Shown: positions 1 through 8,010, counted from the stretch's first letter. The stretch: DNA of 11,143 bases from Anaerolineae bacterium (GCA_020852775.1 JADZAD010000296.1:1-11143), one strand, 5' to 3'. Notes: generated from the letters alone by a model not told the origin. Program-made: numbers and translations.

Positions 1-596
1 CCCAACCGGAACGCTCCGGCCAGCGCCGTACCATCCAGCCAGGCCCCACCCGGCAGCTTGAGCAGCCCGGCGAACAGGTAGATCAGCGCGACCTGAAGCT
101 GCGCCAGCACCAGCGGCACCCGGTAACCCCGCACTTGAACCGGGCGTCTGCCTGGCAGCAATGCCCCGTCGAGTGGCAGAAAAATCAGCCAGAAGCTCAT
201 CACGCGCATGGCGTGATCCGCGCCGTTCAGGATGAACACGTTGCGTGCATGGAATGACACGATCAATACGTAGTTGAACATTGCCGCCAGCCGGGGCTTC
301 ACACCGAGCAGCAGGCAGGCCAGCGCTACGAGCCAGAGAATCAGCAGCGCCTCGACCAGCCAGGTTTGGCCCACGTAGTCCAGCAGAGAGACACGATACG
401 GGCGTGGAAAGGCGTGCATCACCGGGCGTGGCAGCACTCCGGTATCACTGAAGAAGGTCTCCGCGAGGGTGAGGTAGCGGTAAACCATGTGCATCAGCAA
501 CAGCGAGAAGGCGATGCGGAATACCCCCGTGGGGCGTGGATCAACCGGGCCCCGGAGCAGGTCCCCGGGGAGGTTCCCCCGCTTCCGCGAATCCAT
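1..596 (-). CDS. HTTM-domain membrane protein (3' end off window)
   Basis: The minus strand is open from an ATG at 594-596 to the window edge, giving about 198 residues with no stop; the C-terminus lies outside. The protein is hydrophobic, with membrane segments near residues 25-42, 80-98, 104-118, 130-146 and 160-180. Residues 48-57 read FFSDTGVLPR, and residues 116-142 hold an RNVFILNGADH motif followed by FWLIFLPL. These are the hallmark 'ysD.GvLPR' and 'RN..iLnGgD..lr...FWL.flPl' stretches of the HTTM family, which is related to vitamin K-dependent gamma-carboxylase. Bacterial HTTM proteins have no well-settled reaction, so no activity is assigned. An in-frame TGA lies 12 nt upstream, so translation starts at this ATG or at the adjacent CTG (597-599). 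No clear Shine-Dalgarno is present. The gene is divergent from the small plus-strand gene at 755. The family call is firm; the function is unknown. Confidence 0.85.
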   Translation of the reverse strand, partial: MDSRKRGNLPGDLLRGPVDPRPTGVFRIAFSLLLMHMVYRYLTLAETFFSDTGVLPRPVMHAFPRPYRVSLLDYVGQTWLVEALLILWLVALACLLLGVKPRLAAMFNYVLIVSFHARNVFILNGADHAMRVMSFWLIFLPLDGALLPGRRPVQVRGYRVPLVLAQLQVALIYLFAGLLKLPGGAWLDGTALAGAFRL

Positions 597-676
597 CAGT
601 GTATGCGATCAGGACTGGCAGCGAGTAGTGGTATCATACGCACAGGCACAGGAAGGATGTGCTCATGATTATCCGT

Positions 677-705
677 GACTATGGCGGCCGCACAACCTGA
701 TAGTC
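677..705. repeat. Inverted repeat, possible operator
   Basis: GACTAT (677-682) and ATAGTC (700-705) form a perfect 6-bp inverted repeat separated by 17 nt. It lies between two divergent start codons. Its right arm overlaps the candidate -35 box of the plus-strand gene, the layout of a repressor operator. A 6-bp repeat can arise by chance, so this is suggestive only. The small putative winged-helix protein encoded just downstream would be the obvious candidate binder. Confidence 0.3.
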
Positions 706-725
706 GCTGGAGTATCGGGTAGACT
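697..725 (+). promoter_or_regulatory. Candidate sigma70-type promoter for the 93-aa gene
   Basis: CTGATA (697-702, 4/6 to TTGACA), then a 17-nt spacer, then TAGACT (720-725, 4/6 to TATAAT). Transcription would start near 732 and leave a short leader of about 23 nt containing a strong ribosome site, GGAGGAGG at 743-750, just before the ATG at 755. In the other direction a TATGAT hexamer (complement of 633-638) could serve the HTTM gene, but it has no recognisable -35 box. The rest of 597-754 shows nothing else except an odd-centred palindrome, GTATCATAC, at 631-639. Confidence 0.4.
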
Positions 726-754
726 CATCATCCTCGCAACCCGGAGGAGGCGAC

Positions 755-1036
755 ATGGATGAACTGCGAGGTCGGGTGCTGGAGATTCTGTATCTCTATG
801 AGCTGCTGGAAAGGGACGAGAAGATCAACTCGGTGGATCAGTTTGGTGTACGGGTCAATAACTGGATCAATGAGCGTCACCATGAGCGCAAGACAGACGA
901 ACAGATGGAGGACATCCTGCAAACCGGTATGGAAAAAGGCTACCTGGTACGCGACGGCAAGAGGGCGGTCAGCCTGACCGGCACTGGCCTCGCGCTGGCC
1001 CGCCAGAATCTGAACCGGGCCGGGCTGCTGCACTGA
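755..1036 (+). CDS. Small hypothetical protein, probable winged-helix fold
   Basis: The ATG at 755 is preceded by GGAGGAGG with ideal spacing, which settles the start and supports a real gene of 93 aa. The protein is mostly helical and strongly charged. Residues 1-20 look like a first helix, 25-42 a second, and 45-62 a third rich in R, H, E and K. Residues 63-75 (KGYLVRDGKRAVSLT) resemble the beta-hairpin wing of a winged-helix domain, followed by a last helix (GTGLALARQNLNR). Similar short proteins occur as PadR/MarR-like or stand-alone wHTH modules, but I do not recognise a specific family. Its position beside an inverted repeat in its own promoter region would fit autoregulation. It converges on the 1887-aa gene, with 41 nt between the two stops. 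The gene is secure; the DNA-binding role is inference. Confidence 0.6.
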   Translation: MDELRGRVLEILYLYELLERDEKINSVDQFGVRVNNWINERHHERKTDEQMEDILQTGMEKGYLVRDGKRAVSLTGTGLALARQNLNRAGLLH

Positions 1037-1068
1037 TGCCCGGGAGAGAATGTCACAATGGCATCCCC
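1034..1068. other. Convergent gap with weak stem-loop
   Basis: The 41 nt between the converging stops contain GATGCC at the plus-strand stop codon, paired with GGCATC about 19 nt later. The loop is large and no U-tract follows on either strand. This is at best a weak 3'-end structure, and no convincing intrinsic terminator is visible for either gene. Confidence 0.2.
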
Positions 1069-1077
1069 TCTTCAGCG

Positions 1078-4000
1078 CTAGCCGTTTTCCCCCGCCATGC
1101 GCGCGATCTGCAGCAGGCAGTGACGCAGTAGATTCAACTTCTCCGGTGGGAGGGCGCTCTCCTCGATCTGCGCCAGCCGCTCAACATCGTTCATCGCCCG
1201 GATAAGGCTGACGGGCATCTCCAGCCGGTCCTCAGTAAACGATCTCAGATACTCGACCGCTCCGATCAGGAAGTCGCGCATCTCATCATCCGCACGCGCG
1301 GTGCGGAAGAAGTCCGTCAGGGCCGGAGAGAGCCGGGGGCCGCGTACTGCCGGTGCGGCGGCATTGAACGAATGGGTCGAGCCAAAGGCGTACAGCGCCG
1401 TCGAAAGCTCGTTGAAGCTCTGCACGCGCTGATAGATCGATTCCCCGATAATCTCCCAGATGAGAGACCGCCAGTACCCCACCCGCCGTGGCATATCAAG
1501 CAGGTTGCAGACCTCGGTGCGCCATTCATTCGTCACCCTCCCGGAGATGCCGCGCATCAGCACATCAAGGTTGGTGTTGAACAGGTCCTGCTGCAGCATA
1601 ACGGCCAGATCAGGCCGGAGTGCAGGCAGCAGATCAGGGGTGAACACACCATCGTTGAAGAACTCACTGACGTTTACCCCGTGCCGCCGGAGAAGCTCCT
1701 GCTGGAAGAGCGGCAGGTAACGCTGCATGGCGTCGTTGTCTTCACGCAGGGCGGTGAAGGCCGAATTGCCTGCCGGAAACGCCGTTTCGATGCGGTGCAG
1801 GATAGACTGATCACGATCCTGGTAGATGCGCAGGGTGCTCAGGATTTCGTATACAGACAGGCGGGGCAGCAGCCGCTCTGCTATCATGCGTTCCCGTTCA
1901 CCTTCGACAAAGCTCTGCTGGGCGAAGCGCTCCAGTGCGCGGAACAGGCCGGTCGTCAACTGGTTAACACCCAGCACGACCGTCTGTGACTGGTTGTGGG
2001 TGATGGCACGCAGCAGGCTGCCCTGTTTGGAGAGGGGGATGATCTCGGCAATATTGGCAAGGATGCGCTGTCCGCGTTCGGCCCCGGTGCCGGGTGTGCG
2101 GCGGCTGGTGGGACGATCCCGTAGCTGCGGCATCGACCTGCCCAGGAAATACGACACGATATGCAGGCCGGTGACGTCCTCTTCGCGTCCGTAGAGGATG
2201 TGCCGGAAGTTATCGGTCAGTTCCTCAAGGAACGAATCGTAGAGCGACTCGCTTGTGCCTATCGTCAGGCGCTCCAGTTCGCGCAGACTGCGGCTCTGTG
2301 CGCCCACGCGGCTGTCCACGATCATCTCCGCGGCATGGATCAGGTCACGCCGGTGGGTCTTCTGCGACTCGTGTACATGGTAAAGCAGGCTGACAAAATC
2401 CCGCACGGGGAGGAAGCGTAACTGCTCGGACACGTTGCTCTGGAACGTGCGGAGTTCGCCTCCAAGGAAGACCCCCTGCAGCGGTGTCCGTGCGTAGGCG
2501 GTGCTGCGGCGCGCGGCGGCCTGCAGGTTCGCCGCGAAGCGGTGCCGGTTGTCCGGTGTATCCTGGAAAGCATGGATGCCCGCCACCCGTGAGTAGTATC
2601 CACCCTGCCGCTGCATCGGCTCACCACTGCCCATCTTGACACGGACGCTCTCCGCGGCGCCGTGCTCCACCAGCCATGACTTAACGTCATACTTGGCCCG
2701 CTGGTAGAGCATCGCGGCAGTAGCCTGGCTGACCTGCTGGCTGAGATCCGACCCGGCGATAAAGACTTCTGTGACGATCTCGCTGAAGCGGCTCTGCGGT
2801 GAATCAGCGGTGTGCCGGCTCTGGTTGGCGTAATCCCAGACCTGCTCCAGATAACCGCGGATATTCCTGACTGCGTCAATATCCTCAAAGAGCGGGATCA
2901 GGCCAATGGATGGCATATCGACACCGGGGTAATCTCGGTGGGCCTGCTCCAGGCGAGTACGCATCTTTCGGTCGAGCGCGATCAACGCCTCCGGCTTGCT
3001 GGACAGGCTGATCTGCATTGCCAGCATCATGCCGGGGTTGCCGTACTTGCCGGTTATGGCGTTGATATCATGCATGTTGAATACGGTCGTATCGATAGCG
3101 AACGGGTCGCGTGCCGTGATCAGGTTCTGCTGGATGCGCGGCGTGATCACCACACGCTGCAGGATGTCACGGTAACCGACTACCGCGCGCAGCAGCGGCT
3201 CAACCCCGCGATGCTCTCGAATATCGGGTATGAGTGTATGAAGCTGTTTACGAAGCTGCTTGTTGAGCGCAAAGTAATACTCAAACATCTGGCGGCGCTC
3301 CGCTCGCAGTTCGAGCATCTTCTTCTCATAGCTGTCGTTGTGCTCCCACAGTACCCGGGCCGGATCACGCCGCAGGTGCAGCCGCGTGGCGAAGCGCTGG
3401 AGCGGCGTTGCATCCGAGGCAAATGGGAGGATGCCACGGTAGCGCCGCTCAAGCTGGTTGGTCAGTTGCGTGATGTCATTGAGCAGTTGCTTGAAGCGCT
3501 GGCTGCGCTGGGAGAGCCCCTCCAGTTCGGCCCGGAGTTCAGGTTCGATGGGCACATGCGGGGCGGCCTGCTGCAGCAGGCGCAGGATGCGCGCCATACG
3601 CCGCACGTTCTCCATGACGACCGCGGCGACCAGTTGATAGCCCTGGCCGGAGGGGCGGTTGCTCCCGTCCCAGTCGCTCCAGAAGGATAGAAACGTCGTC
3701 AGGCTGGCGCCGGTAAAAAGGTCGGCGTATTGTTCGCCGCTGATCAGCGAATCCACATCGAGCAGGATTTCCTCGGCTTCCTGCTGGGACGAAATAGCGA
3801 CGTTCAGCCCCAGATACTCGCGGAAGAGTTCTCCGGCGGCCTTCTCAATCATCTCCGGGCTGACGGGGCGCTCGGCGATCAGTGCCTTCACAATTGCATC
3901 GAGCGCCAGTTCCGCGGGCAGCGAATACCTCTGGGTTGGATGTACCGTGCGGTCATACGAACGCAGCCGGAACAGCGCCTGGCGGCGGGTCAGGGAATCT

Positions 4001-6741
4001 TTCATGAACTCCTGATCGAGCTGATCTGTGAGGTGGCTTCCGCTGCCGCTGAGAGCCTGCCCCATCAGTTCATCGCTGATGCGGGCGCGATCAAGCAAGC
4101 GGGTGCGGAAGACCTCAAGCCGTTCCGGGGCATACCGCTGCATAAAATCCCGCCTGATCTGCTCTTCGTCCAGCAGGGGCATATCGATCTGGCCGCGGAA
4201 GCGGTCGCTGGCACATCGCTGAAGGATAGACACGCTGATCGCGTCCATTGCCTGTGCCAGGCCTATGGCATGGCTGCTATCACGGGCGGGGAGATTGATC
4301 ACCAGCGCCTTGCGATTGTACTGGGCATCCTGGTCGGCAATCAGGCTGTTCAGATCGAGCAGCAGGCGGCGTGTCTTGACCTGAAGTACCTCTTCATGAT
4401 CCACACCGCCCAGCGTCAGGCGGAAGGTCGTGCGGGCGGTCTCGAAGCCTTCCTCCGTTCGCGCAAAGGTTGTCAACGGGAGCAGGCCAATGCCACGCCG
4501 CGCCAGTGAAGAAGCCAGCCAGTCCAGTGACAGGCCGGGCGGCAGTTTCTCGATGCGCAGCAGCGGATACATGCTGCCGGTAGGCGGGATAATCGTCAGC
4601 CCGAAGGGGTTCGCGTCTGATGGCAGATTCTCGCTGGCCAGCATCAGGGCGCGCACGCGCTCAGCAAAAATCGCGTTTCGCAGATGCCAGTAGGTGCGGA
4701 CCGCGTGCACGGTGCTGCGGTAGAACAGATAGCAGATCAGCACCGCGCCGATATTTGGCTGGATGTGCTCATTCACTGCTTCGAAACGACCGCGTAGTGC
4801 CTCGTCGCGGATCTCGGTGATCGCAAGGCGCGCACCCGCCAGGCAGTCGGTCTTGGACATCGAATGGACCGTGATCACGCGGTCGGTGTGACGCTCATCG
4901 ACGATCCCCAGCCGCACCAGGTCCGTGACGATCTGCCGCACTGTCCTGACCTGCGGCAGATCATCGACCGGCACGACGTTCTGGTAGGCGAGGTCGTCAA
5001 TGACGTAAATGCCGTGTTCAAGGCAGTAAATGATCAGCCGGTGAACGGCCTCTTCGTCGAATAGTTGCCCGGTTGCGTTATGCGGGTTGTTAATGGCGAC
5101 CGCGCCATGCTGTGGCCATGTCGGGTCGGCCTGGCACAGGTCTTCCAGCTTTGCAATCAGGGCGTCGGCATCGAGGCCCAGCGCCGGGGTCAGCGGGACG
5201 GCGTGGACGGTCGGGAAGCACTGCTCGTAGGACCAGCTCAGATCAGGGATCAGCACGTCGGTGATGCCGCAGTGGAAGCCCAGGATTCCCAGCGCTGTGC
5301 GTGATGAGCCACTGACGACCATACAGGCGTCACGTTCATACTGGGGCTGATGTCTGACAAACACACTCAGCAGGCTGCGCCGCAGCGCGTGGTTGGTCTC
5401 TGCGCGATGGATATTCCGGGCCAGCAGGTCAAGCAGCTCGCGCGCATCAAGCGCCGCGAACTCGTCAATCACGTGATCCTTCCATGCCTGCTGCAGATGC
5501 TGCGAGAACAGCGCTGCTTTATCGTCAAGCAGCTTGAGGGAGCGCTCCAATGTCAGGGTATGCGCGTCAACGACCCCTTCCAGGTATTTGCCCGCACGTT
5601 CGGCTACAGCAGGCAGTGTCGTCTCTGCCGCTCCGCCTGATCCCAGGCCTTCAAAGGATGGCCGGGTCTGCGGCACGCGGGGCGATGCACCCCGCTGAGA
5701 AGGGGCAGGCATACGATCCAGCAGATAGGTCAGGAGTTCAACCTCGGATGCGGATGGTGTGCCCTTGAGGTCAAAATGGACGGTTTCAATCGCACTCAGG
5801 AAGTCGGCATTCCCCGCCACAAACACAGTCGAGAGCGTGTGAAGCTGTGGCACGAAGATCGCCGGGGTGAGCAGCCGGATCACGCGCTGCACCAGCTTCG
5901 CCTCCCGCGCCAGCGAGAGGTGATTGGGCGCATTATTCACTTCTATGAAGAACAGCGGCCATTCGAGGCTCATAGCGTGAAGCCTGCGGCGTGTCATCTC
6001 ACTTAATGGGCCACCGATCAACAGGAAGGTAGGCTGTTTCGGATGGGCACGCAGGTTTCTTTCGATCTGCTCACAGGCAGCCTGTTCGTCGGTGGAGAGG
6101 TCGTCCAACAGGAGGCCGGGGAACTGCCGCAGCGGCGGCTCCAGATGACAGGCGTAACAAAGAATATGCGCGGGCAGTGTCTCCAGGTAGGATGACAGTG
6201 TGAACAGGATGACACGCAGCACTTCCTGAACGCCGCCGCCAGCCAGGATCATCTCCCGGCGGCCTGAGTGTTCGCCGGTGTCATAACGCAGGGTCTCTTC
6301 CTGCTGCTCCAGCCACTGTGAAAACGCCTTGACCAGCGCGTGCGGTGATCTCACTGAAAAGCCGCCGCGGGGCATGTAAGGCGAACTCCGCCGGATGGTC
6401 CGGATCAGGAAGTCGAGGACAGGTCTGTCAGCTTCTTCCCAGCCGAGATGTTCGATGAGCGCATCGGGGTCAGCGTCGTTCAGCGCGGCATGGAACACGT
6501 CAATGCCAAGCGCAATCCGCAGGAAGGTCGAGGAGAGCCGCGCATCCTGCAGCGGATTCCCGATGTGGAAGTTGATGCGCTCCTCAGCCGTGACAGGCGC
6601 CGCCGCGGTGGTTTCGCTGATTTCAGAGACTCTGGCTACCCGGAGTGACTTCAGCCGGAACAGAGCCATAGGATCAACTGGATGAGGCATAGTTGCGGCG
6701 CTCGCTTGTCTTTCTTCCACAGGGCCGGGGCGTGTGACCAC
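1078..6741 (-). CDS. Fusion: degenerate aminotransferase + PLP aminotransferase + PEP carboxylase-like protein
   Basis: This is a single unbroken 1887-aa frame. Residues about 55-345 resemble the large domain of a class I aminotransferase but lack the Schiff-base lysine. Residues 345-378 are a P/S/G-rich linker. Residues about 380-805 are an aminotransferase with an intact PLP site: NNPHNATG at 551-558, D583 and Y586, S627-M-S-K630 (Schiff base), R638, and R774 for the substrate carboxylate. Residues about 860-1887 match bacterial-type PEP carboxylase from end to end: HPTQ at 934-937, SFWSDWDGSNRP at 1019-1030, PLFED at 1283-1287, GSD at 1330-1332, RPTSRR at 1543-1548, SLLRAI at 1575-1580, and a C-terminal glycine. 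The PEPC loop HGRGGSxGRGG reads MGSGEPMQRQG here (1370-1380), so two key residues are gone. PEPC makes oxaloacetate, and an aspartate-type aminotransferase would turn that into aspartate. No signal peptide or membrane segment is seen, so it is probably cytoplasmic. The start is a GTG 9 nt after the SPFH stop; the ATG at residue 18 (6688-6690) is an alternative. The family calls are strong; the overall reaction is unknown. Confidence 0.85.
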   Translation of the reverse strand: MVTRPGPVEERQASAATMPHPVDPMALFRLKSLRVARVSEISETTAAAPVTAEERINFHIGNPLQDARLSSTFLRIALGIDVFHAALNDADPDALIEHLGWEEADRPVLDFLIRTIRRSSPYMPRGGFSVRSPHALVKAFSQWLEQQEETLRYDTGEHSGRREMILAGGGVQEVLRVILFTLSSYLETLPAHILCYACHLEPPLRQFPGLLLDDLSTDEQAACEQIERNLRAHPKQPTFLLIGGPLSEMTRRRLHAMSLEWPLFFIEVNNAPNHLSLAREAKLVQRVIRLLTPAIFVPQLHTLSTVFVAGNADFLSAIETVHFDLKGTPSASEVELLTYLLDRMPAPSQRGASPRVPQTRPSFEGLGSGGAAETTLPAVAERAGKYLEGVVDAHTLTLERSLKLLDDKAALFSQHLQQAWKDHVIDEFAALDARELLDLLARNIHRAETNHALRRSLLSVFVRHQPQYERDACMVVSGSSRTALGILGFHCGITDVLIPDLSWSYEQCFPTVHAVPLTPALGLDADALIAKLEDLCQADPTWPQHGAVAINNPHNATGQLFDEEAVHRLIIYCLEHGIYVIDDLAYQNVVPVDDLPQVRTVRQIVTDLVRLGIVDERHTDRVITVHSMSKTDCLAGARLAITEIRDEALRGRFEAVNEHIQPNIGAVLICYLFYRSTVHAVRTYWHLRNAIFAERVRALMLASENLPSDANPFGLTIIPPTGSMYPLLRIEKLPPGLSLDWLASSLARRGIGLLPLTTFARTEEGFETARTTFRLTLGGVDHEEVLQVKTRRLLLDLNSLIADQDAQYNRKALVINLPARDSSHAIGLAQAMDAISVSILQRCASDRFRGQIDMPLLDEEQIRRDFMQRYAPERLEVFRTRLLDRARISDELMGQALSGSGSHLTDQLDQEFMKDSLTRRQALFRLRSYDRTVHPTQRYSLPAELALDAIVKALIAERPVSPEMIEKAAGELFREYLGLNVAISSQQEAEEILLDVDSLISGEQYADLFTGASLTTFLSFWSDWDGSNRPSGQGYQLVAAVVMENVRRMARILRLLQQAAPHVPIEPELRAELEGLSQRSQRFKQLLNDITQLTNQLERRYRGILPFASDATPLQRFATRLHLRRDPARVLWEHNDSYEKKMLELRAERRQMFEYYFALNKQLRKQLHTLIPDIREHRGVEPLLRAVVGYRDILQRVVITPRIQQNLITARDPFAIDTTVFNMHDINAITGKYGNPGMMLAMQISLSSKPEALIALDRKMRTRLEQAHRDYPGVDMPSIGLIPLFEDIDAVRNIRGYLEQVWDYANQSRHTADSPQSRFSEIVTEVFIAGSDLSQQVSQATAAMLYQRAKYDVKSWLVEHGAAESVRVKMGSGEPMQRQGGYYSRVAGIHAFQDTPDNRHRFAANLQAAARRSTAYARTPLQGVFLGGELRTFQSNVSEQLRFLPVRDFVSLLYHVHESQKTHRRDLIHAAEMIVDSRVGAQSRSLRELERLTIGTSESLYDSFLEELTDNFRHILYGREEDVTGLHIVSYFLGRSMPQLRDRPTSRRTPGTGAERGQRILANIAEIIPLSKQGSLLRAITHNQSQTVVLGVNQLTTGLFRALERFAQQSFVEGERERMIAERLLPRLSVYEILSTLRIYQDRDQSILHRIETAFPAGNSAFTALREDNDAMQRYLPLFQQELLRRHGVNVSEFFNDGVFTPDLLPALRPDLAVMLQQDLFNTNLDVLMRGISGRVTNEWRTEVCNLLDMPRRVGYWRSLIWEIIGESIYQRVQSFNELSTALYAFGSTHSFNAAAPAVRGPRLSPALTDFFRTARADDEMRDFLIGAVEYLRSFTEDRLEMPVSLIRAMNDVERLAQIEESALPPEKLNLLRHCLLQIARMAGENG

Positions 6742-6750
6742 CGCGGCAGG

Positions 6751-7722
6751 TTATTCCTCGTCTCTGGTTTCCGGGCTGCGCTGCAGGAGGTTCCGGAAGA
6801 CGCTGAACAACGCCGAGCTGTTTGCAATTTCCTGAGGCGTCAGCGAGATCACCGTCTTGGCATTTCGCAGGCTCTGGCTGGCTTCTGCCAGGCGGGCCGC
6901 CTGCGGCGTGAGCATGAGGAGCTCAGGGCTGCTCTTGAGCATGTCCAGTTCCTCACGTTCAAAGGCGAGGCGCATCCGGCTGCGAACAAGTTCGTCCTCG
7001 ATCCGCTGGCGGGCCAGCGCCGCATCACTCTCGAAGCGGGCCTTTTTCAGTTCCGCCTTTTTCAACTCGAGGACATGTTCCATCTCCGCGATCTCTTCGT
7101 CGGCCCCGTATCGGGCCTTTGCGGCCTTCACCCGGGCCTGGTTACTGAGGGCTTCGGTTTGCTCGAAGAGGCGGGCTTCTTCCTGCTGGCGCATCGCCTC
7201 GGCGATCTTGGGATCGGCGGGATCGAGTGATTGGACGGCCAGCGCGACCAGTTCTACCCCGAATTTCTCCTCGACCAGCGCAAGGTTGTCATTGAGGTGT
7301 TTCAGGATGCCCGCTGAGGAGATCGCATGGATTTCTGAACGCTCGGTGTATTCCTTGATGAGCCCCTGCAGCAGAATCGTCACCTGCTCAACGGCGTGGA
7401 CGACTGCCTCACTATCCCAGCCACCGACACGTATCAGCGCCTGGATGTGCTTTGCGGAGGGCACGGCGGAGCCCACCAGCCGGACATGCACGAGCAGGTT
7501 ACCGAGCGCAGCGGCCTCGACGGTCAACTGCAGGGGGAAGGTAGTGCGTTTCAGGGGCAGGCTGAAATGGCGCGGATACAGCAGTCCCTTGCGGATGCCG
7601 ATCTGCCCGTTGGACTCGCGGAGCACGATGACATCCGGCTGGCGGACGCGGAACTCGAAGAGCGCTGCCAGAACAAGGCCGAGAGCGACAATGCTGATGA
7701 TGATAACCGGGACGATCTCCAT
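6751..7722 (-). CDS. SPFH/band-7 (stomatin-prohibitin-like) membrane protein
   Basis: This 323-aa protein has one N-terminal membrane segment (residues about 3-22, mostly I, V, L and A), followed by FRVRQPD and an SPFH-type domain (about 28-175). That domain contains the R-G-L-Y-P stretch and the typical E-K-F-G-V-E-L...V-Q-S-L-D-P strand near 152-169. Residues 170-265 are a long charged coiled coil rich in E, A, R and K. A shorter tail follows, with SPELLMLTPQAARLAEASQSL. SPFH proteins oligomerise on membranes and organise or recruit other proteins; they are not enzymes. The start ATG (7720-7722) has AGGGGTG upstream at workable spacing. The gene is first in an operon with the aminotransferase/PEPC fusion, whose start follows its stop after 9 nt, so the two products probably work together. 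The family call is confident; the partner relation is inferred from spacing. Confidence 0.9.
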   Translation of the reverse strand: MEIVPVIIISIVALGLVLAALFEFRVRQPDVIVLRESNGQIGIRKGLLYPRHFSLPLKRTTFPLQLTVEAAALGNLLVHVRLVGSAVPSAKHIQALIRVGGWDSEAVVHAVEQVTILLQGLIKEYTERSEIHAISSAGILKHLNDNLALVEEKFGVELVALAVQSLDPADPKIAEAMRQQEEARLFEQTEALSNQARVKAAKARYGADEEIAEMEHVLELKKAELKKARFESDAALARQRIEDELVRSRMRLAFEREELDMLKSSPELLMLTPQAARLAEASQSLRNAKTVISLTPQEIANSSALFSVFRNLLQRSPETRDEE

Positions 7723-7775
7723 GTGACCACACCCCTGGTAAAGCGTATTTTGGCGGCTGCCGTGCTAACGAAAGA

Positions 7776-7839
7776 AGCCCGGCGAGAAAGGGCTGCGCGG
7801 GATAATCTCCGCAGATGGGCCTCCCACCTGCCTCTCGCC
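7776..7839 (-). promoter_or_regulatory. Structured 5' leader of the SPFH operon
   Basis: In the minus-strand transcript, GGCGAGA (complement of 7833-7839) can pair with TCTCGCC (complement of 7781-7787). This closes over a strong inner stem of 9 bp, from 7823-7831 with 7811-7819, with one G-U pair and a 3-nt loop. The right arm of the outer stem also sits in the loop of an alternative 5-bp stem, 7790-7794 with 7776-7780, which is followed by the T-rich TTCTTTCG. The two folds compete, so an attenuation switch is possible. The alternative stem is short and the T-tract interrupted, so this is tentative. Confidence 0.35.
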
Positions 7840-7852
7840 AAGCGCGGACGAC

Positions 7853-7881
7853 ATTATACCGCTATGAGGAACGGGCGACTA
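7853..7881 (-). promoter_or_regulatory. Promoter of the SPFH-fusion operon
   Basis: On the minus strand a perfect TATAAT (complement of 7853-7858) lies 17 nt downstream of TAGTCG (complement of 7876-7881, 3/6 to TTGACA). Transcription would begin near 7846, giving a leader of about 125 nt before the SPFH start at 7722. The -10 box is ideal; the -35 box is poor, so an activator may be needed. Confidence 0.55.
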
Positions 7882-8010
7882 TCACCTGACCGTGTAATCC
7901 TGTTATCAGGCGGCAATATCGGGGAAACTAAGGTATCACCGTGACGCGGTGAAAAGGGATGGTTACCGGAGACACACCCCGGACAGAGTTGCTTTCAGGG
8001 GGCACAGGAA

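Noticed and set aside
366..668. Plus-strand frame of 100 aa at the left end
   Set aside because: It is antisense to the HTTM coding region, which has strong family motifs, and no ribosome site precedes it.
728..1033. Minus-strand frame of 101 aa opposite the small gene
   Set aside because: The plus-strand reading has an ideal GGAGGAGG site and a plausible fold; the minus reading has neither.
1372..1989. Long plus-strand open frames inside the 1887-aa gene (also around 2161-2421, 2812-3690 and 3730-4509)
   Set aside because: They lie antisense to a continuous protein with clear family motifs, have no ribosome sites of note, and show no recognisable domains. Such shadows are common in GC-rich DNA.
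1078..4164. Archaeal-type (about 500 aa) PEP carboxylase as the source of the C-terminal half
   Set aside because: The GSD and PLFED stretches alone would allow it. The SFWSDWDGSNRP, RPTSRR and SLLRAI motifs and the length of about 1030 aa fit the bacterial type.
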